From Acinetobacter sp. ANC 3832 (lineage in GTDB: Bacteria; Pseudomonadota; Gammaproteobacteria; Pseudomonadales; Moraxellaceae): a DNA stretch of 64,000 nucleotides. The stretch spans positions 1 to 64,000 of the forward strand of contig NZ_NEGJ01000009.1 of the NCBI RefSeq assembly GCF_002135415.1, written 5' to 3'. Every line of letters begins with the position of its first letter. Within the stretch, counting starts at the first letter, position 1. Below the pieces are notes generated by a model. It saw nothing but the letters and a program-made list of their open reading frames with translations. It was not told the origin of the DNA and searched no databases. This document shows positions 20,794-30,267 of this stretch, in pieces. The translations under genes and the position numbers were made by a program.

Positions 20794-21525
20794 ATGATCA
20801 ATAACAAACAAGTTTCTCTCTATCTACAACAATTACAGGCTGAATACCCTCAAGCCTTTAAGAGAAATTATTTGTTTTATAGTCAAATCAAAACCAAAGG
20901 TATGTTAGATGAACTGAAAGAATTGATTCCCTGGATACTTGCTGCGATGATTTTCGTGAGTATTTCGATAAGCCTTAGTCTTTTTATCGAACAACGTTTC
21001 CCACGATTTGATACTTTTCAAGCCAGTGCTATTGCTGTCTTGGCGATCATGTTATTTTTTATGTTGATTGTTCCAATCATTATTAAACAAATTAAACACA
21101 GCTCCGTACATTTATACCAACAATTGAGCAACAGCCCTTTAAAAATTGCTGTGGTTATTTTACTACAAGCAGTCAATTTTGCTTTTATTCAGAGTTTCCT
21201 TTTACAAGCTGTATTATTCTTCCTTGCGATCAGTTTTGGATTTGTCCGTTTTTATAAAGAAAATATGTTCCGTGAACACACCAAAGATACAGATTATTAC
21301 AATCTTCAACAAATCCGTAGAGTTTGCTTTTGGTCATATAAACAAGCAGTAAAATTAAAAGTAAGACTTAGCTTAACGCCGAAAAAATCAACTGAATATG
21401 CCGTCTTTAAAAAACAATTAGCTCAAATTTCAGAGTTACACGTTCAGCTCATCCAATATGAAAATGAATTATGCAGAACTTATAAATTTGTAGACTTAGA
21501 TGCCTATATGGACAGTTTAATGTAA
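20794..21525 (+). CDS. hypothetical membrane protein
   Basis: The 243-residue product starts at the ATG at 20794; an upstream in-frame ATG at 20719 lies inside the tRNA terminator and is rejected. Four hydrophobic helices are visible: about residues 42-64 (IPWILAAMIFVSISISL), 72-98 (AIAVLAIMLFFMLIVP), 115-140 and 142-155. They are followed by a basic, helical cytoplasmic tail with a short coiled-coil region. I do not recognise a family. It lies between the two tRNA-Leu copies, and there is a small GC-rich hairpin right after the stop. Confidence 0.65.
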   Translation: MINNKQVSLYLQQLQAEYPQAFKRNYLFYSQIKTKGMLDELKELIPWILAAMIFVSISISLSLFIEQRFPRFDTFQASAIAVLAIMLFFMLIVPIIIKQIKHSSVHLYQQLSNSPLKIAVVILLQAVNFAFIQSFLLQAVLFFLAISFGFVRFYKENMFREHTKDTDYYNLQQIRRVCFWSYKQAVKLKVRLSLTPKKSTEYAVFKKQLAQISELHVQLIQYENELCRTYKFVDLDAYMDSLM

Positions 21526-21528
21526 AAA

Positions 21529-21546
21529 CCGAGCACGATGGCTCGG
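21529..21546. terminator. hairpin between convergent genes
   Basis: CCGAGC pairs with GCTCGG across ACGATG, three bases after the membrane-protein stop. A-rich on the left and without a long T run on the right, it may serve the convergent phoD gene or both. Confidence 0.45.
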
Positions 21547-21593
21547 TCAGAATTAACGATACAACTAAAAAGATAAGCCTAGAATATTAAGAG

Positions 21594-23360
21594 TTAAGCA
21601 CTTTTTAATGTTGATTTTACATCAGTCAAATTCGTATCTAAGACCAATTGATGAGCACGACTATTATCCACTGCATATTGTTTATCCTTAATCGTATTTA
21701 CAAATATCCAGTCTGCTTGCATTTTTTGCTCTGTAAAACTCACAGTCAAATAACCACGCTGATTTAAATTGGTATAAGTCAATTCATCAATCAATGTAGA
21801 GAATGCCATTTCGAATTGCTGTAATTGCGCCAATGGAATATTTAAATACTTTTCCATACCTGGCGATGACACAGAACTCGTTGCAAGCTCCACTCCAACA
21901 AAATCTCCTGATTGGCTATGTAAATCCGCAGACCATGCGTTATGCGTATCCCCTGCCAATACAACAACTTTCTTCTTTAAGCTTTTTAATGTGCCATACA
22001 AAATTTCACGTTCAGCATAATAACCATCCCAAGCATCCAAATTATAAGGTGCTACGGTACTAATCCGTGCTTTTTCAGCAACTGTTAAAGTCGGATCTCC
22101 TTTCAGTAAGCGAATCTTTAATGTTACAAGCTCAGTAATTTGCGTATTCATTTTTGCCAAAGTATCAGCAGTCGCATTACCACTGGTAATTGCAGACAAC
22201 GACATTAGCAATTCAGCAGGAATTAGCATCTTCGCCATCAACACCTGTTGTCCCAGTACATTCCAAGTCGCTGTAGATTGCGCTAATTTACCTTGTAACC
22301 ACTCTCGTTGCGCATACCCCATCAATGTACGAGTAGGACTGGTTAAATCGGCTTGAAAACGCTGAATGTCTAAGCCCTGTGCAGTGATATAGTTTGCATA
22401 ATCCAATTGTTGGTCGCGCGCTAGAATTCGAGTATCTAACATGGTCAGCTGAACCAATGACCCAAAATTAAACTGACGATAAATATTCAAATGGTCATTT
22501 TCAGCCACAGGACGAATCGGCATCCATTCAAAATATGCCTGTAATGCTGCTAACTTTCGGTCGATAAAATTTCCTTCATTGGCTTGATGATTCTCTGCAC
22601 CATTTTTCCAAGCATCATTCGCAAGCTCATGATCATCCCAAATTACAATAAATGGATGACGTTGATGCACCGCTTGTAAGTCTACATCTGTCCGATATAA
22701 AGCATAGCGTTTACGATAATCATCGAGTTTAATAATTTCTTTATTATTATCTAGTGGCAAAGTACGTCCTAATTTCACAGCATCTTCAGTTGCATAACCA
22801 TCTTGGCCATATTCATAAATATAGTCACCCAAATGAATCACAACATCTACATCTTGCTTGGCCATTTCTTTATATACATAGAAATAACCCGCAGGATAAT
22901 TTGAGCAAGAACACACAGCAAATTTCACAGACGTTGTTGTTTCAGGCAATGTTTTGGCTCGACCAATTGGAGACGTTACATTGCCATAGCGGAAACGATA
23001 ATAATAAGTTTGATTCGACTTCAACTTATCCGCATCAATCTTCACTGTAAAGTCTTGAGCTTGTACTGTCTGCACTTTCCCTGAGTTAATGATTTGAATA
23101 AATTTATCATCTGTTGCAACTTCCCAAATCACTTCCAATCGTGCTGTTAGATCTTGCGGTGTGAGTCGAGTCCATAAAATCACTTTATCTTTTAGTGGAT
23201 CACCACTGGCAATACCATGTTTAAATTCTACTTGTACCATTGGCACTGATGTATCTTTCGAATCACCACCACATGCAGTTAAACCCACAGGTAATGATAA
23301 AGCCCCAAAACCTGCTAATGACTTTTGAATAAGTTCACGGCGTGAAATTTTAAATGACAT
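21594..23360 (-). CDS. phoD: PhoD-type alkaline phosphatase / phosphodiesterase, Tat-exported
   Basis: The 588-residue product begins MSFKISRRELIQKSLAGFG, a twin-arginine signal (SRRELI), followed by a cysteine in LTACGGD that could be lipidated. A PhoD N-terminal domain (VEFKHGIASGDPLKDKVILWTRL) precedes the metallophosphatase core with DVVIHLGDYIYEYG, FIVIWDDHELAND and VVVLAGDTHNAWS. These residues bind the Ca/Fe centre in the family. It acts outside the cytoplasm to release phosphate from phosphomono- or diesters. The start at 23360 has AAGGAAA upstream; an earlier ATG at 23390 would spoil the signal peptide position. Confidence 0.92.
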   Translation of the reverse strand: MSFKISRRELIQKSLAGFGALSLPVGLTACGGDSKDTSVPMVQVEFKHGIASGDPLKDKVILWTRLTPQDLTARLEVIWEVATDDKFIQIINSGKVQTVQAQDFTVKIDADKLKSNQTYYYRFRYGNVTSPIGRAKTLPETTTSVKFAVCSCSNYPAGYFYVYKEMAKQDVDVVIHLGDYIYEYGQDGYATEDAVKLGRTLPLDNNKEIIKLDDYRKRYALYRTDVDLQAVHQRHPFIVIWDDHELANDAWKNGAENHQANEGNFIDRKLAALQAYFEWMPIRPVAENDHLNIYRQFNFGSLVQLTMLDTRILARDQQLDYANYITAQGLDIQRFQADLTSPTRTLMGYAQREWLQGKLAQSTATWNVLGQQVLMAKMLIPAELLMSLSAITSGNATADTLAKMNTQITELVTLKIRLLKGDPTLTVAEKARISTVAPYNLDAWDGYYAEREILYGTLKSLKKKVVVLAGDTHNAWSADLHSQSGDFVGVELATSSVSSPGMEKYLNIPLAQLQQFEMAFSTLIDELTYTNLNQRGYLTVSFTEQKMQADWIFVNTIKDKQYAVDNSRAHQLVLDTNLTDVKSTLKSA

Positions 23361-23526
23361 AGTCTTTTCCTTTTTATTCCGACCCAACATAAGGAAAAGA
23401 TATGTAATTTTGATCTCACTTGGATGAATAAATGATGAAATTTAATCCTAATCACAAAAAAGTGGGTTATTTTTAAACTTAAACACATGAATTGATTGAA
23501 AAGAAAGCAAATCGTCACAAATAACC

Positions 23527-23555
23527 TTGCCAAGAGAAAGTCACTCCTTTATTAT
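23527..23555 (+). promoter_or_regulatory. predicted promoter of tRNA-Leu copy 2
   Basis: TTGCCA (23527-23532) and TATTAT (23550-23555) are separated by 17 bases and end 9 bases before the mature tRNA. The upstream sequence is unrelated to that of copy 1, so copy 2 has its own promoter. Confidence 0.6.
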
Positions 23556-23564
23556 TGCGCTCAT

Positions 23565-23650
23565 GCCCGAGTGGTGAAATCGGTAGACACAGGGGATTTA
23601 AAATCCCCCGCCCACAAAGCGTGCCAGTTCGAGTCTGGCCTCGGGCACCA
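23565..23650 (+). tRNA. tRNA-Leu (TAA), copy 2
   Basis: Identical over all 86 bases to the tRNA-Leu at 20591, including the encoded CCA. The trailer and terminator that follow are also similar but have diverged at several positions. Confidence 0.95.
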
Positions 23651-23684
23651 TTTTAATACTTTTTAAAATGGTGCAATAAAAATT

Positions 23685-23706
23685 CCAGCAATATGCTGGT
23701 TTTTTT
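23685..23706 (+). terminator. terminator of tRNA-Leu copy 2
   Basis: CCAGCA-ATA-TGCTGG is followed by seven T. It is homologous to the terminator at 20711. Confidence 0.85.
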
Positions 23707-23767
23707 ATTTCTAAATTTCCTTCATAAAACTTATAATAATAAAAGAAACTATTTCGATAAAATTATA

Positions 23768-24070
23768 ATGAAAATGATCGACTCTAAAAACCTAAACATA
23801 AATGACATTCCCTTGAAATATCATTTAGACAGCTTTAATCAATTTGCCCTAAGTTTTGAACCACAAAATGATTCGGCAATGCCCTATTTTATTCACATTC
23901 CGATATCACAGCCCTTATCTAATCTAGATCATGTAGTGTCTATACGGGCACTGTTATATTCAATACAGCGAATATTAAATAACAGAACGTATGAGTCAGA
24001 TGAATTCAAACCGAAAATAGAGAAAAGTTATCAAATTTTAAGATTAAAATTACAAAAAAATAGAGAGTGA
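23768..24070 (+). CDS. hypothetical 100-residue protein
   Basis: The small, soluble, basic product starts at ATG 23768; the frame is open further upstream into the tRNA terminator, which is rejected as coding. It has no signal peptide or membrane segment, and a helical C-terminus (KIEKSYQILRLKLQKN). No family was recognised. It ends one base before the convergent gene at 24072. A second in-frame ATG two codons later is an alternative start. Confidence 0.5.
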   Translation: MKMIDSKNLNINDIPLKYHLDSFNQFALSFEPQNDSAMPYFIHIPISQPLSNLDHVVSIRALLYSIQRILNNRTYESDEFKPKIEKSYQILRLKLQKNRE

Positions 24071-24071
24071 C

Positions 24072-24392
24072 TTACCACTCTCTATTGGATACCAAACCTT
24101 CCATCTCAATTTCCATGTAACCTTTATCCTGCACCACCATCATCATTGCTTCCGCAATATAATCCGCTGCAGTATCATCCAGTGAAGAATCAAGATCTTC
24201 AAACTGTGGTTTCATTTCATTGATTTCAACGACCGTCGCATCAGCTAAACGATAAATTTCATCTTCAGAAAAACTTGCTTTTGCATTTGCAATTTTCTTT
24301 GCAAATAGTTCAATGTGTTGCTTAACTTCAGCAACCAGAATATCAGGATAATACTCATCATCAAACATTGGGAGAAGTAAGTCATTAAACAT
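24072..24392 (-). CDS. DUF5713-like protein
   Basis: The 106-residue acidic product resembles the small DUF5713 family, with the N-terminal LLPMFDDEYYPDILVAEVK, a central helical segment ADATVVEINEM and the ending of the type EGLVSNREW. No function is established for the family that I know of. It is cytoplasmic, a single gene, convergent with the hypothetical gene at 23768. Confidence 0.65.
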   Translation of the reverse strand: MFNDLLLPMFDDEYYPDILVAEVKQHIELFAKKIANAKASFSEDEIYRLADATVVEINEMKPQFEDLDSSLDDTAADYIAEAMMMVVQDKGYMEIEMEGLVSNREW

Positions 24393-24567
24393 ATAAACCT
24401 ACATAAATAAGTATTGCACTAAGCGAGCTTATATAACATAAAGTATACAAATAGCCAAACAGTTATAGCAATTAATTCTCAATAATAGATGAAGCTAAGC
24501 AGTTATTGAGCTTTATTTTGAAGATTAAAAACAATATAACTCACTGTTTCATAAAATTTAAATAAAA

Positions 24568-24613
24568 AATAAAAACCTATATGAAATTATAGAGCTTTAT
24601 ACAGGTTTTTATT
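24568..24613 (-). terminator. folP terminator candidate
   Basis: AATAAAAACCT and AGGTTTTTATT are exact reverse complements over 11 bases, separated by 24 bases that can pair further. It lies 58 bases beyond the folP stop. Confidence 0.55.
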
Positions 24614-24670
24614 ATGAGATACCTTATACAACGACGAATAAGATACTCATACTGATTCAGTCTCTTTTTC

Positions 24671-25522
24671 TTAAGCTTGTTGCATTGCTTGCCACATCAA
24701 AATAGCATCATGAGTTGCTTTTACATCATGCGCACGCACCATGCATGCACCCTGCTGAATACTCATTAAATGCGCTGCAACACTCCCCACTGCTCGATGT
24801 TGTGCATCAGCACCATTTAAAGCCTCACCAATAAAACGCTTCCGTGATAAAGCTGAAAGAATTGGATAACCCATTTCATTTAACTTATAAAACTCTTGGA
24901 GTAGCTTTAAGTTTTGCTGTGCATTTTTCGCAAACCCAAACCCCGGATCAATCATAATATTTTCAGCTTTCACACCTGCTGCAAGTGCATCATCCACTCG
25001 CTTTTGAAGTTCGACAATAACTTCTAAAGTAACATCATCATATTGATCTAAATTATTCATTGTCGTAGGCTCACCACGCATATGCATAATCATAATTGGA
25101 ATGTTCAACGCAGCAGCTGTTGCCAATGCATGTGGTCGAGTTAGCGCACGTACATCATTCCAAATATGCGCACCTGCTTTAACGGCTTCACGAATCACTT
25201 GTGGTTCAGATGTATCAATTGAAAGCACAACATCATATTGTGAAAGTGCTTCAACTACTGGAACCACTCGACGAATCTCTTCTTCAATCGAAACAGGTGA
25301 CGCGCCCGGACGTGTTGATTCCCCACCAATATCTATAACCGTTGCGCCATCCTCAATCATTTGCAAGGCATGTTGAACAGCCTGATCTTTTTCATTATGT
25401 GCTCCACCATCACTAAATGAATCAGGTGTCACATTTAGAATTCCCATCACATGCGGCTTAGATAAATCTAAACTCAAACGCCCACATTTTAAAATTTGCT
25501 TCGGTAATGGTATTAAGCGCAT
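24671..25522 (-). CDS. folP: dihydropteroate synthase
   Basis: The 283-residue product condenses DHPP with p-aminobenzoate to make dihydropteroate in folate synthesis, and is the sulfonamide target. Signatures are GILNVTPDSFSDGGA at about residues 27-41, IDIGGESTRPGA near 61, VLSIDT near 101 and the C-terminal SRKRF block. It lies downstream of ftsH in the same orientation, the conserved rlmE-ftsH-folP order, although a hairpin with 158 bases separates it from ftsH. No resistance-type insertion is apparent near the SxRPG loop. Confidence 0.96.
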   Translation of the reverse strand: MRLIPLPKQILKCGRLSLDLSKPHVMGILNVTPDSFSDGGAHNEKDQAVQHALQMIEDGATVIDIGGESTRPGASPVSIEEEIRRVVPVVEALSQYDVVLSIDTSEPQVIREAVKAGAHIWNDVRALTRPHALATAAALNIPIMIMHMRGEPTTMNNLDQYDDVTLEVIVELQKRVDDALAAGVKAENIMIDPGFGFAKNAQQNLKLLQEFYKLNEMGYPILSALSRKRFIGEALNGADAQHRAVGSVAAHLMSIQQGACMVRAHDVKATHDAILMWQAMQQA

Positions 25523-25613
25523 TTTGAAATTCCCTATTTAAATATGAAGTGAGTGTATCAATTCTTAAAATTTCTAAGTTTATTTTTTCAGATCTAAAGA
25601 AATTTAGCATAAA

Positions 25614-25639
25614 AAAAGAGCCTCTTTTGAGACTCTTTT
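25614..25639 (-). terminator. ftsH terminator
   Basis: AAAAGAGCCTC and GAGACTCTTTT pair around TTTT with one mismatch, 41 bases beyond the ftsH stop, with T runs on both sides. Confidence 0.65.
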
Positions 25640-25680
25640 CGATACTTTATAACTTTTAGATTTTTATCACACTGCAAAAA

Positions 25681-27570
25681 TTAACTTACTGGTAATGGTG
25701 GAGGAGTCGATGGACCTTCAGTAGATACTGCATCAATCACTGGATCTTCTGCAATATAAACTTTAGGTGGTTGTGGCTCACGACCTTCCATAATGTCACG
25801 GATTTGATCACGATCAATCGTTTCCCATTCCATCAACGCTTTAACCATTGCATGGGCAATATCTTTGCTATTTTCTAAGATCTCACGCGCAACTTTATAT
25901 TGCTGATCAAGAATACGACGAACTTCCTCATCAACTTGTTGTTGCGTTGCTTCAGAAATAGTACGGCTACCAACATTACCAAAGAAGCCTTGTGCATTTT
26001 CATCTTCATAAACCATTACGCCCATCTTTTCAGACATACCGTATTTGGTCACCATCGCACGTGCTGTTTTAGTTGCACGTTCGAAGTCATTCGATGCACC
26101 AGTAGACATTTGGTTAATGAATACTTCTTCTGCAATACGACCACCAAAAAGAATAGAAAGTTCATTCAACATCTTATCTTTATAATGGCTTGTTTGATCA
26201 TGTTCAGGTAACTGCCAAGTTACACCCAATGCCCAACCGCGCGGCATAATGGTTACTTTATGTACTGGGTCCGTACCTGGCAAAGTCTCAGCAACAATCG
26301 CATGACCCGCTTCATGATAAGCTGTAGCACGACGTTCTTCTTCACGAATCACCATCGATTTACGTTCAGGACCCATGTACAACTTGTCTTTTGCATCTTC
26401 AAAATCATGCATATCGACTGTGTTCTTGTTACGACGTGCAGCAAATAATGCTGCTTCATTTACAAGATTTGCCAATTGTGCACCTGAGAAGCCTGGTGTA
26501 CCACGTGCAAGAACTTTAACATCCACACCTGTTACAGAAGGTAATTTCTTCATGTGTACATTTAAAATCTGTTCACGGCCTTTAATGTCTGGTAAACCAA
26601 CCATCACTTGGCGGTCAAAACGTCCCGGACGAAGTAAAGCTTTATCAAGAACATCTGCACGGTTTGTTGCAGCAATGACAATAATACCTTCATTACCTTC
26701 AAAACCATCCATTTCAACCAACATTTGGTTCAAGGTTTGCTCACGCTCATCGTGACCACCACCTGTACCTGAACCACGATGACGACCCACTGCATCAATC
26801 TCATCAATAAAGATGATACATGGCGCATGGCGTTTCGCTTGTTCAAACATATCACGGACACGGGAAGCACCCACACCCACAAACATTTCTACAAAGTCAG
26901 AACCTGAAATGCTAAAGAACGGTACTTTTGCTTCACCAGCAATGGCTTTCGCAAGTAAAGTTTTACCCGTACCTGGAGGACCAACCATCAATACGCCTTT
27001 AGGAATACTTGCACCCAGACGCTTAAATTTTGATGGGTCTTTCAGAAAATCTACAATTTCAACAACTTCTTGCTTCGCTTCATCACAGCCCGCAACATCT
27101 GCAAATGTTACTTTAATTTGGTCTTCTGAAAGCATTTTTGCTTTTGACTTACCAAAACTCATCGGACCGTTTTTACCACCTGCACCGCCACCCATGTTGC
27201 GCATAAAGAACATGAATAACAAAATGATTAAAAGCACAGGGAAGCTTGCGATAAGAAGTTGCATCAACAAACCTTGACGTTGCGGTGCAGTTCCTTCAAC
27301 AATTACCTTATTTTTAATAAGGTTTGGCATGAGTTCAGGATCTTGAACCGCTGGGCGAATACTTTCAAAATCTGAACCGTTTGTTTTTTCGCCACTTATT
27401 CTTTCGCCATCAATGATGACTTGCTTAATTTGCCCAGCATTCACCGCAGCAACAAACTCGGAATAGTTCATTGCAGCTGGCTTATTACGGTCACTGATGT
27501 TACTGAAGATAAGAATCAGCACACCCAGTATCACGAGCCACAACACAGCATTTTTGAAGATATCGCTCAA
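25681..27570 (-). CDS. ftsH: ATP-dependent zinc metalloprotease FtsH
   Basis: The 629-residue inner-membrane AAA+ protease degrades membrane and regulatory proteins. Two N-terminal membrane helices ([14 protein letters not shown] and [19 protein letters not shown]) flank a periplasmic domain. The AAA module contains Walker A GPPGTGKT, Walker [13 protein letters not shown] and the second region of homology. The peptidase has the zinc motif HEAGH. The start is a TTG at 27570 with a weak GGAA upstream; the protein then begins [13 protein letters not shown], right for the family. It lies in the order rlmE, ftsH, folP on the minus strand. Confidence 0.97.
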   Translation of the reverse strand: MSDIFKNAVLWLVILGVLILIFSNISDRNKPAAMNYSEFVAAVNAGQIKQVIIDGERISGEKTNGSDFESIRPAVQDPELMPNLIKNKVIVEGTAPQRQGLLMQLLIASFPVLLIILLFMFFMRNMGGGAGGKNGPMSFGKSKAKMLSEDQIKVTFADVAGCDEAKQEVVEIVDFLKDPSKFKRLGASIPKGVLMVGPPGTGKTLLAKAIAGEAKVPFFSISGSDFVEMFVGVGASRVRDMFEQAKRHAPCIIFIDEIDAVGRHRGSGTGGGHDEREQTLNQMLVEMDGFEGNEGIIVIAATNRADVLDKALLRPGRFDRQVMVGLPDIKGREQILNVHMKKLPSVTGVDVKVLARGTPGFSGAQLANLVNEAALFAARRNKNTVDMHDFEDAKDKLYMGPERKSMVIREEERRATAYHEAGHAIVAETLPGTDPVHKVTIMPRGWALGVTWQLPEHDQTSHYKDKMLNELSILFGGRIAEEVFINQMSTGASNDFERATKTARAMVTKYGMSEKMGVMVYEDENAQGFFGNVGSRTISEATQQQVDEEVRRILDQQYKVAREILENSKDIAHAMVKALMEWETIDRDQIRDIMEGREPQPPKVYIAEDPVIDAVSTEGPSTPPPLPVS

Positions 27571-27702
27571 AGCTTTATTCCCATATCAATCTAATTTGAT
27601 CATGCCCATAATTGGGTGACCCTAACCAAAAGCTAGTAAACAGCTTGTAATAATTTAAAATTGTACAAAATGCACAATTTTTAAGAGCTTGGCAAGCAAA
27701 CT

Positions 27703-28353
27703 TTAACGTAAAGCTTTTTTACGTCCCTGTCCAATTAAGAATACTTCTTTTGAACGGGCACGTGATGCCAACGGTTTTGACGTTTTTAGAACCTCAAAGC
27801 TATCAACAACCTGCTTACGAAACTCATCAAAACCTGTACCTTGGAAAACTTTTACCACAAATTGCCCTTTTGGTCCTAGAACCTTATTTGCAAAATCTAA
27901 TGCCAGTTCGCACAAGTAAATTTGACGAGGCTGATCTACTGCCTTATTACCTGATGTATTGGGGGCCATATCTGAAATTACAACGTCTACTTGGCGTCCA
28001 TTTAAAATATTTAACAATTTTTCGAAAACTTCTTCTTCACGGAAGTCACCTTGCATGAAGGTTACATCGGGTAAAGCATCCATTTCTAAAATATCAGTTG
28101 CGATTAATAAACCCTTAGAACCCACGAGTTTACCTGCAATTTGCGACCAACTTCCAGGTGCAGCACCCAAATCAACCACTGTCATACCTGGTTTAATAAT
28201 TTTATATTTTTCTTGCATTTCAAGCAGTTTATAAGCCGCACGCGCGCGATAGCCTTCTTTCTGAGCCCTTTTTACGTAAGGATCATCTAAGTGCTCTCTC
28301 ATCCAATCACGACTACTTTTAGATAACTTTTGGTTGGTGATGCGTGTAGCCAT
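27703..28353 (-). CDS. rlmE: 23S rRNA (uridine-2'-O) methyltransferase RlmE
   Basis: The 216-residue product methylates U2552 of 23S rRNA in the 50S subunit. It carries the SAM motif VVDLGAAPGSWSQIA at about residues 60-74 and the K-D-K-E 2'-O-methyltransferase tetrad, read in RAAYKL, VISDMAPN, FVVKVFQG and the C-terminal SKEVF. It is first in the rlmE-ftsH cluster, with 132 bases before ftsH, and is divergent from yhbY, an arrangement also found in enterobacteria and pseudomonads. Confidence 0.95.
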   Translation of the reverse strand: MATRITNQKLSKSSRDWMREHLDDPYVKRAQKEGYRARAAYKLLEMQEKYKIIKPGMTVVDLGAAPGSWSQIAGKLVGSKGLLIATDILEMDALPDVTFMQGDFREEEVFEKLLNILNGRQVDVVISDMAPNTSGNKAVDQPRQIYLCELALDFANKVLGPKGQFVVKVFQGTGFDEFRKQVVDSFEVLKTSKPLASRARSKEVFLIGQGRKKALR

Positions 28354-28513
28354 ATCTCTCTAATACAAATAAATATCTAGCTGTTAATTGTACGTGAAAA
28401 TTGTTCTCATTGCAGTATACATCTGTATCTAAATTCACTCAGAGATCTCTGTTTTTTTCAAATAAGTACCATCGATTATTTCTATAGTTTTTACAGCGTT
28501 TGAACTTGGCATT

Positions 28514-28522
28514 TGCTATACT
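28514..28522 (+). promoter_or_regulatory. extended -10 promoter candidate for yhbY
   Basis: TGC-TATACT lies 29 bases upstream of the yhbY start, an extended -10 element without a convincing -35 box. Confidence 0.45.
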
Positions 28523-28550
28523 AAGTCGTTTTTAAAATTAGGTTATCTTT

Positions 28551-28874
28551 ATGGCGGCTTTATCTATCCAAGAACGTAAACGTTTACGTCAAATCGGACA
28601 TGCGCTTAATCCTGTAGTTATGATCGGTGGACAAGGCTTAACTGAAAACGTCACTGAAGAAATCAAACGTGCTTTAGAAGATCATGAACTGATCAAAGTT
28701 AAAGTGGCTGGTGAAGACCGCGAAGCACGTGTTGCTATTATTGCTGAAATTGCAAAAGCGACTGAATCTGAAAGTGTTCAAACGATTGGTAAAATTGTAT
28801 TGCTTTACAAACGCGCAGCAAAACAGAACCAAAAACTTTCTAATCTCGTTCGTTTCGCTAATTCAGCAAAATAA
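28551..28874 (+). CDS. yhbY: CRM-domain RNA-binding ribosome assembly factor
   Basis: The 107-residue product is the CRM-domain protein that associates with pre-50S particles. The family pattern LSIQERKRLRQIGHALNPVVMIG-G-QGLTENV is at residues 3-33, with the GxxG-like loop in VMIGGQGLT that contacts RNA. The rest of the domain follows (ALEDHELIKVKV, IGKIVLLYKRA). It is divergent from rlmE, which also acts on the 50S subunit, and 21 bases upstream of the DOMON-like gene in the same orientation. Confidence 0.95.
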   Translation: MAALSIQERKRLRQIGHALNPVVMIGGQGLTENVTEEIKRALEDHELIKVKVAGEDREARVAIIAEIAKATESESVQTIGKIVLLYKRAAKQNQKLSNLVRFANSAK

Positions 28875-28895
28875 CTCAGAGTCAGCACATTTAGT

Positions 28896-29435
28896 ATGGC
28901 AAGTTACGAACTTAGTGATTTTGATCGCCGCTTTCAGTCTATTTCGTTAGTGGCAGCGATTGAACAAATTGGTGCAAATACCTTGAATGTTGGTTATTGG
29001 ATTCGTGATCCGAATCAACTCATTCAATATCCAGATTTGGTTACAGCGCATCCGCGTCAAGATTTTTTGTGGGAAAAAACCTGCTTTGAAATCTTCATCG
29101 GTGTTCAAGGTGAAGATTTTTATCGTGAAATTAATCTCTCCCCTTCACAAGCTTGGCAGGTTTATCAATTCGAAGAGTATCGTTATCCTGAAGATATGCC
29201 TCCTCAACCCGCTTATGATATTGAACTGAATCAATTAAAACGGACGCATTATGGTTTAAGTGTGAGTCTGGATTTAACTGATTTTATGGCAACACATAAA
29301 CTGAAGTGGGCAAATTTATTTTTAGGATTATCTGCTGTTCTAAAAACCACTGATGGCGAACGTTATTATGCAATGCAGCATAGTAGTCCGCATGCTGACT
29401 TTCACAATAAACGTGATTGGTTGCATATTGCTTAG
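28896..29435 (+). CDS. DOMON-like domain protein
   Basis: The 179-residue soluble product resembles the DOMON-like/CBM9-like beta-sandwich family seen in gamma-proteobacteria. Diagnostic-looking blocks are LWEKTCFEIFIG near residue 54, FYREINLSPSQAW near 70 and the ending HADFHNKRDWLHI. Such domains bind heme or sugars in some relatives, but here the ligand is not known, and no signal peptide is present. It may be transcribed with yhbY (21-base gap). A hairpin terminator follows. Confidence 0.75.
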   Translation: MASYELSDFDRRFQSISLVAAIEQIGANTLNVGYWIRDPNQLIQYPDLVTAHPRQDFLWEKTCFEIFIGVQGEDFYREINLSPSQAWQVYQFEEYRYPEDMPPQPAYDIELNQLKRTHYGLSVSLDLTDFMATHKLKWANLFLGLSAVLKTTDGERYYAMQHSSPHADFHNKRDWLHIA

Positions 29436-29439
29436 AAAG

Positions 29440-29469
29440 TAAAAGCAAGAGTCCATGCTTTTGCTTTTA
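29440..29469 (+). terminator. hairpin after the DOMON-like gene
   Basis: TAAAAGCAA and TTGCTTTTA are exact reverse complements five bases beyond the stop. The following sequence is T-rich. Confidence 0.55.
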
Positions 29470-30125
29470 GTTTTATTTGTTTAATATTTTCTGTTCTGCT
29501 CTTTAATCATCGAATTCTAAATTCCGCAAACCATTTACAATTTCAAAAAAAATTCAAAAACTCTTTCTAATCGAAAATTAATCCTTCTTATTATCAAACA
29601 ACTTAATTAAGCTAATCGAATAACGATTCACATCAAACTAAATTCCCAATTTTATCTTATACATTTCTATCTGAACTTCGATTCTATAAATTAGATACTC
29701 TCTACAAATCTAAGCAATTTGTTTATTTTTTAGAGTAAAACAAAAACTTCATGCAAAATTTATTGAGAACAAATCAGCTTATCAAAAATTATTTCTAAAA
29801 AATTTAAACCCCACTCTACCCTCTTTAAACTTAGTTCAAAATAGTTCACGTAAACAGATCCTTTTATTAGTAATATTTTTTAGACGTTGTATTTTACTGA
29901 GAATAATTTTTAATCAAGTTCGAAAATTCTCAATATTTTTTAACACTTGGTAAAACTATGGATAAAAATTACACCCTAGTGCCATGAATAACATCATTTA
30001 TTTCCAATATTTAAAATTAAATAAAATTATGTATTTGAAATAATGACCAATTAATAAATCATGAATATTTTTAAAAAAAGGATTATTTTGGAATGCAAAG
30101 CATTAATCTTACATATTCTTTGTAT
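29470..30125. other. AT-rich intergenic region upstream of carA
   Basis: About 650 very AT-rich bases with no open frame that looks coding, no hairpin with a T run and no repeat I can identify. dapB, which precedes carA in many gamma-proteobacteria, is absent here. Confidence 0.6.
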
Positions 30126-30160
30126 TTGACATGGACTTAGTGACCCTTCATCCGTATAAT
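30126..30160 (+). promoter_or_regulatory. carAB promoter region
   Basis: A perfect TATAAT is at 30155-30160. A perfect TTGACA lies at 30126-30131, but the 23-base spacing is too long for one normal promoter, so the -10 probably works with an activator or another -35, or the two boxes belong to different promoters. Confidence 0.55.
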
Positions 30161-30174
30161 ACTCTGTTAAGTTC

Positions 30175-30241
30175 AAGCGAGCAGACATAGGAGGGTGGGT
30201 TTCAAAATAGCCTTCCTTTTTTTTCGTCTTCTCGCTTTTTT
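30175..30241 (+). promoter_or_regulatory. candidate attenuator in the carAB leader
   Basis: Two nested terminator-like hairpins lie between the -10 box and carA. The inner AGGAGGG (30189-30195) pairs with CCTTCCT (30211-30217) with one G-T pair, and eight T run from 30217. The outer AAGCGAG-C-AGAC (30175-30186) pairs with GTCT-T-CTCGCTT (30226-30237) with one mismatch, and T continues to 30241. Both could terminate transcription 26-50 bases before carA. Confidence 0.6.
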
Positions 30242-30267
30242 ACAGCCTAAATTTCAGGAGCTTTGGT

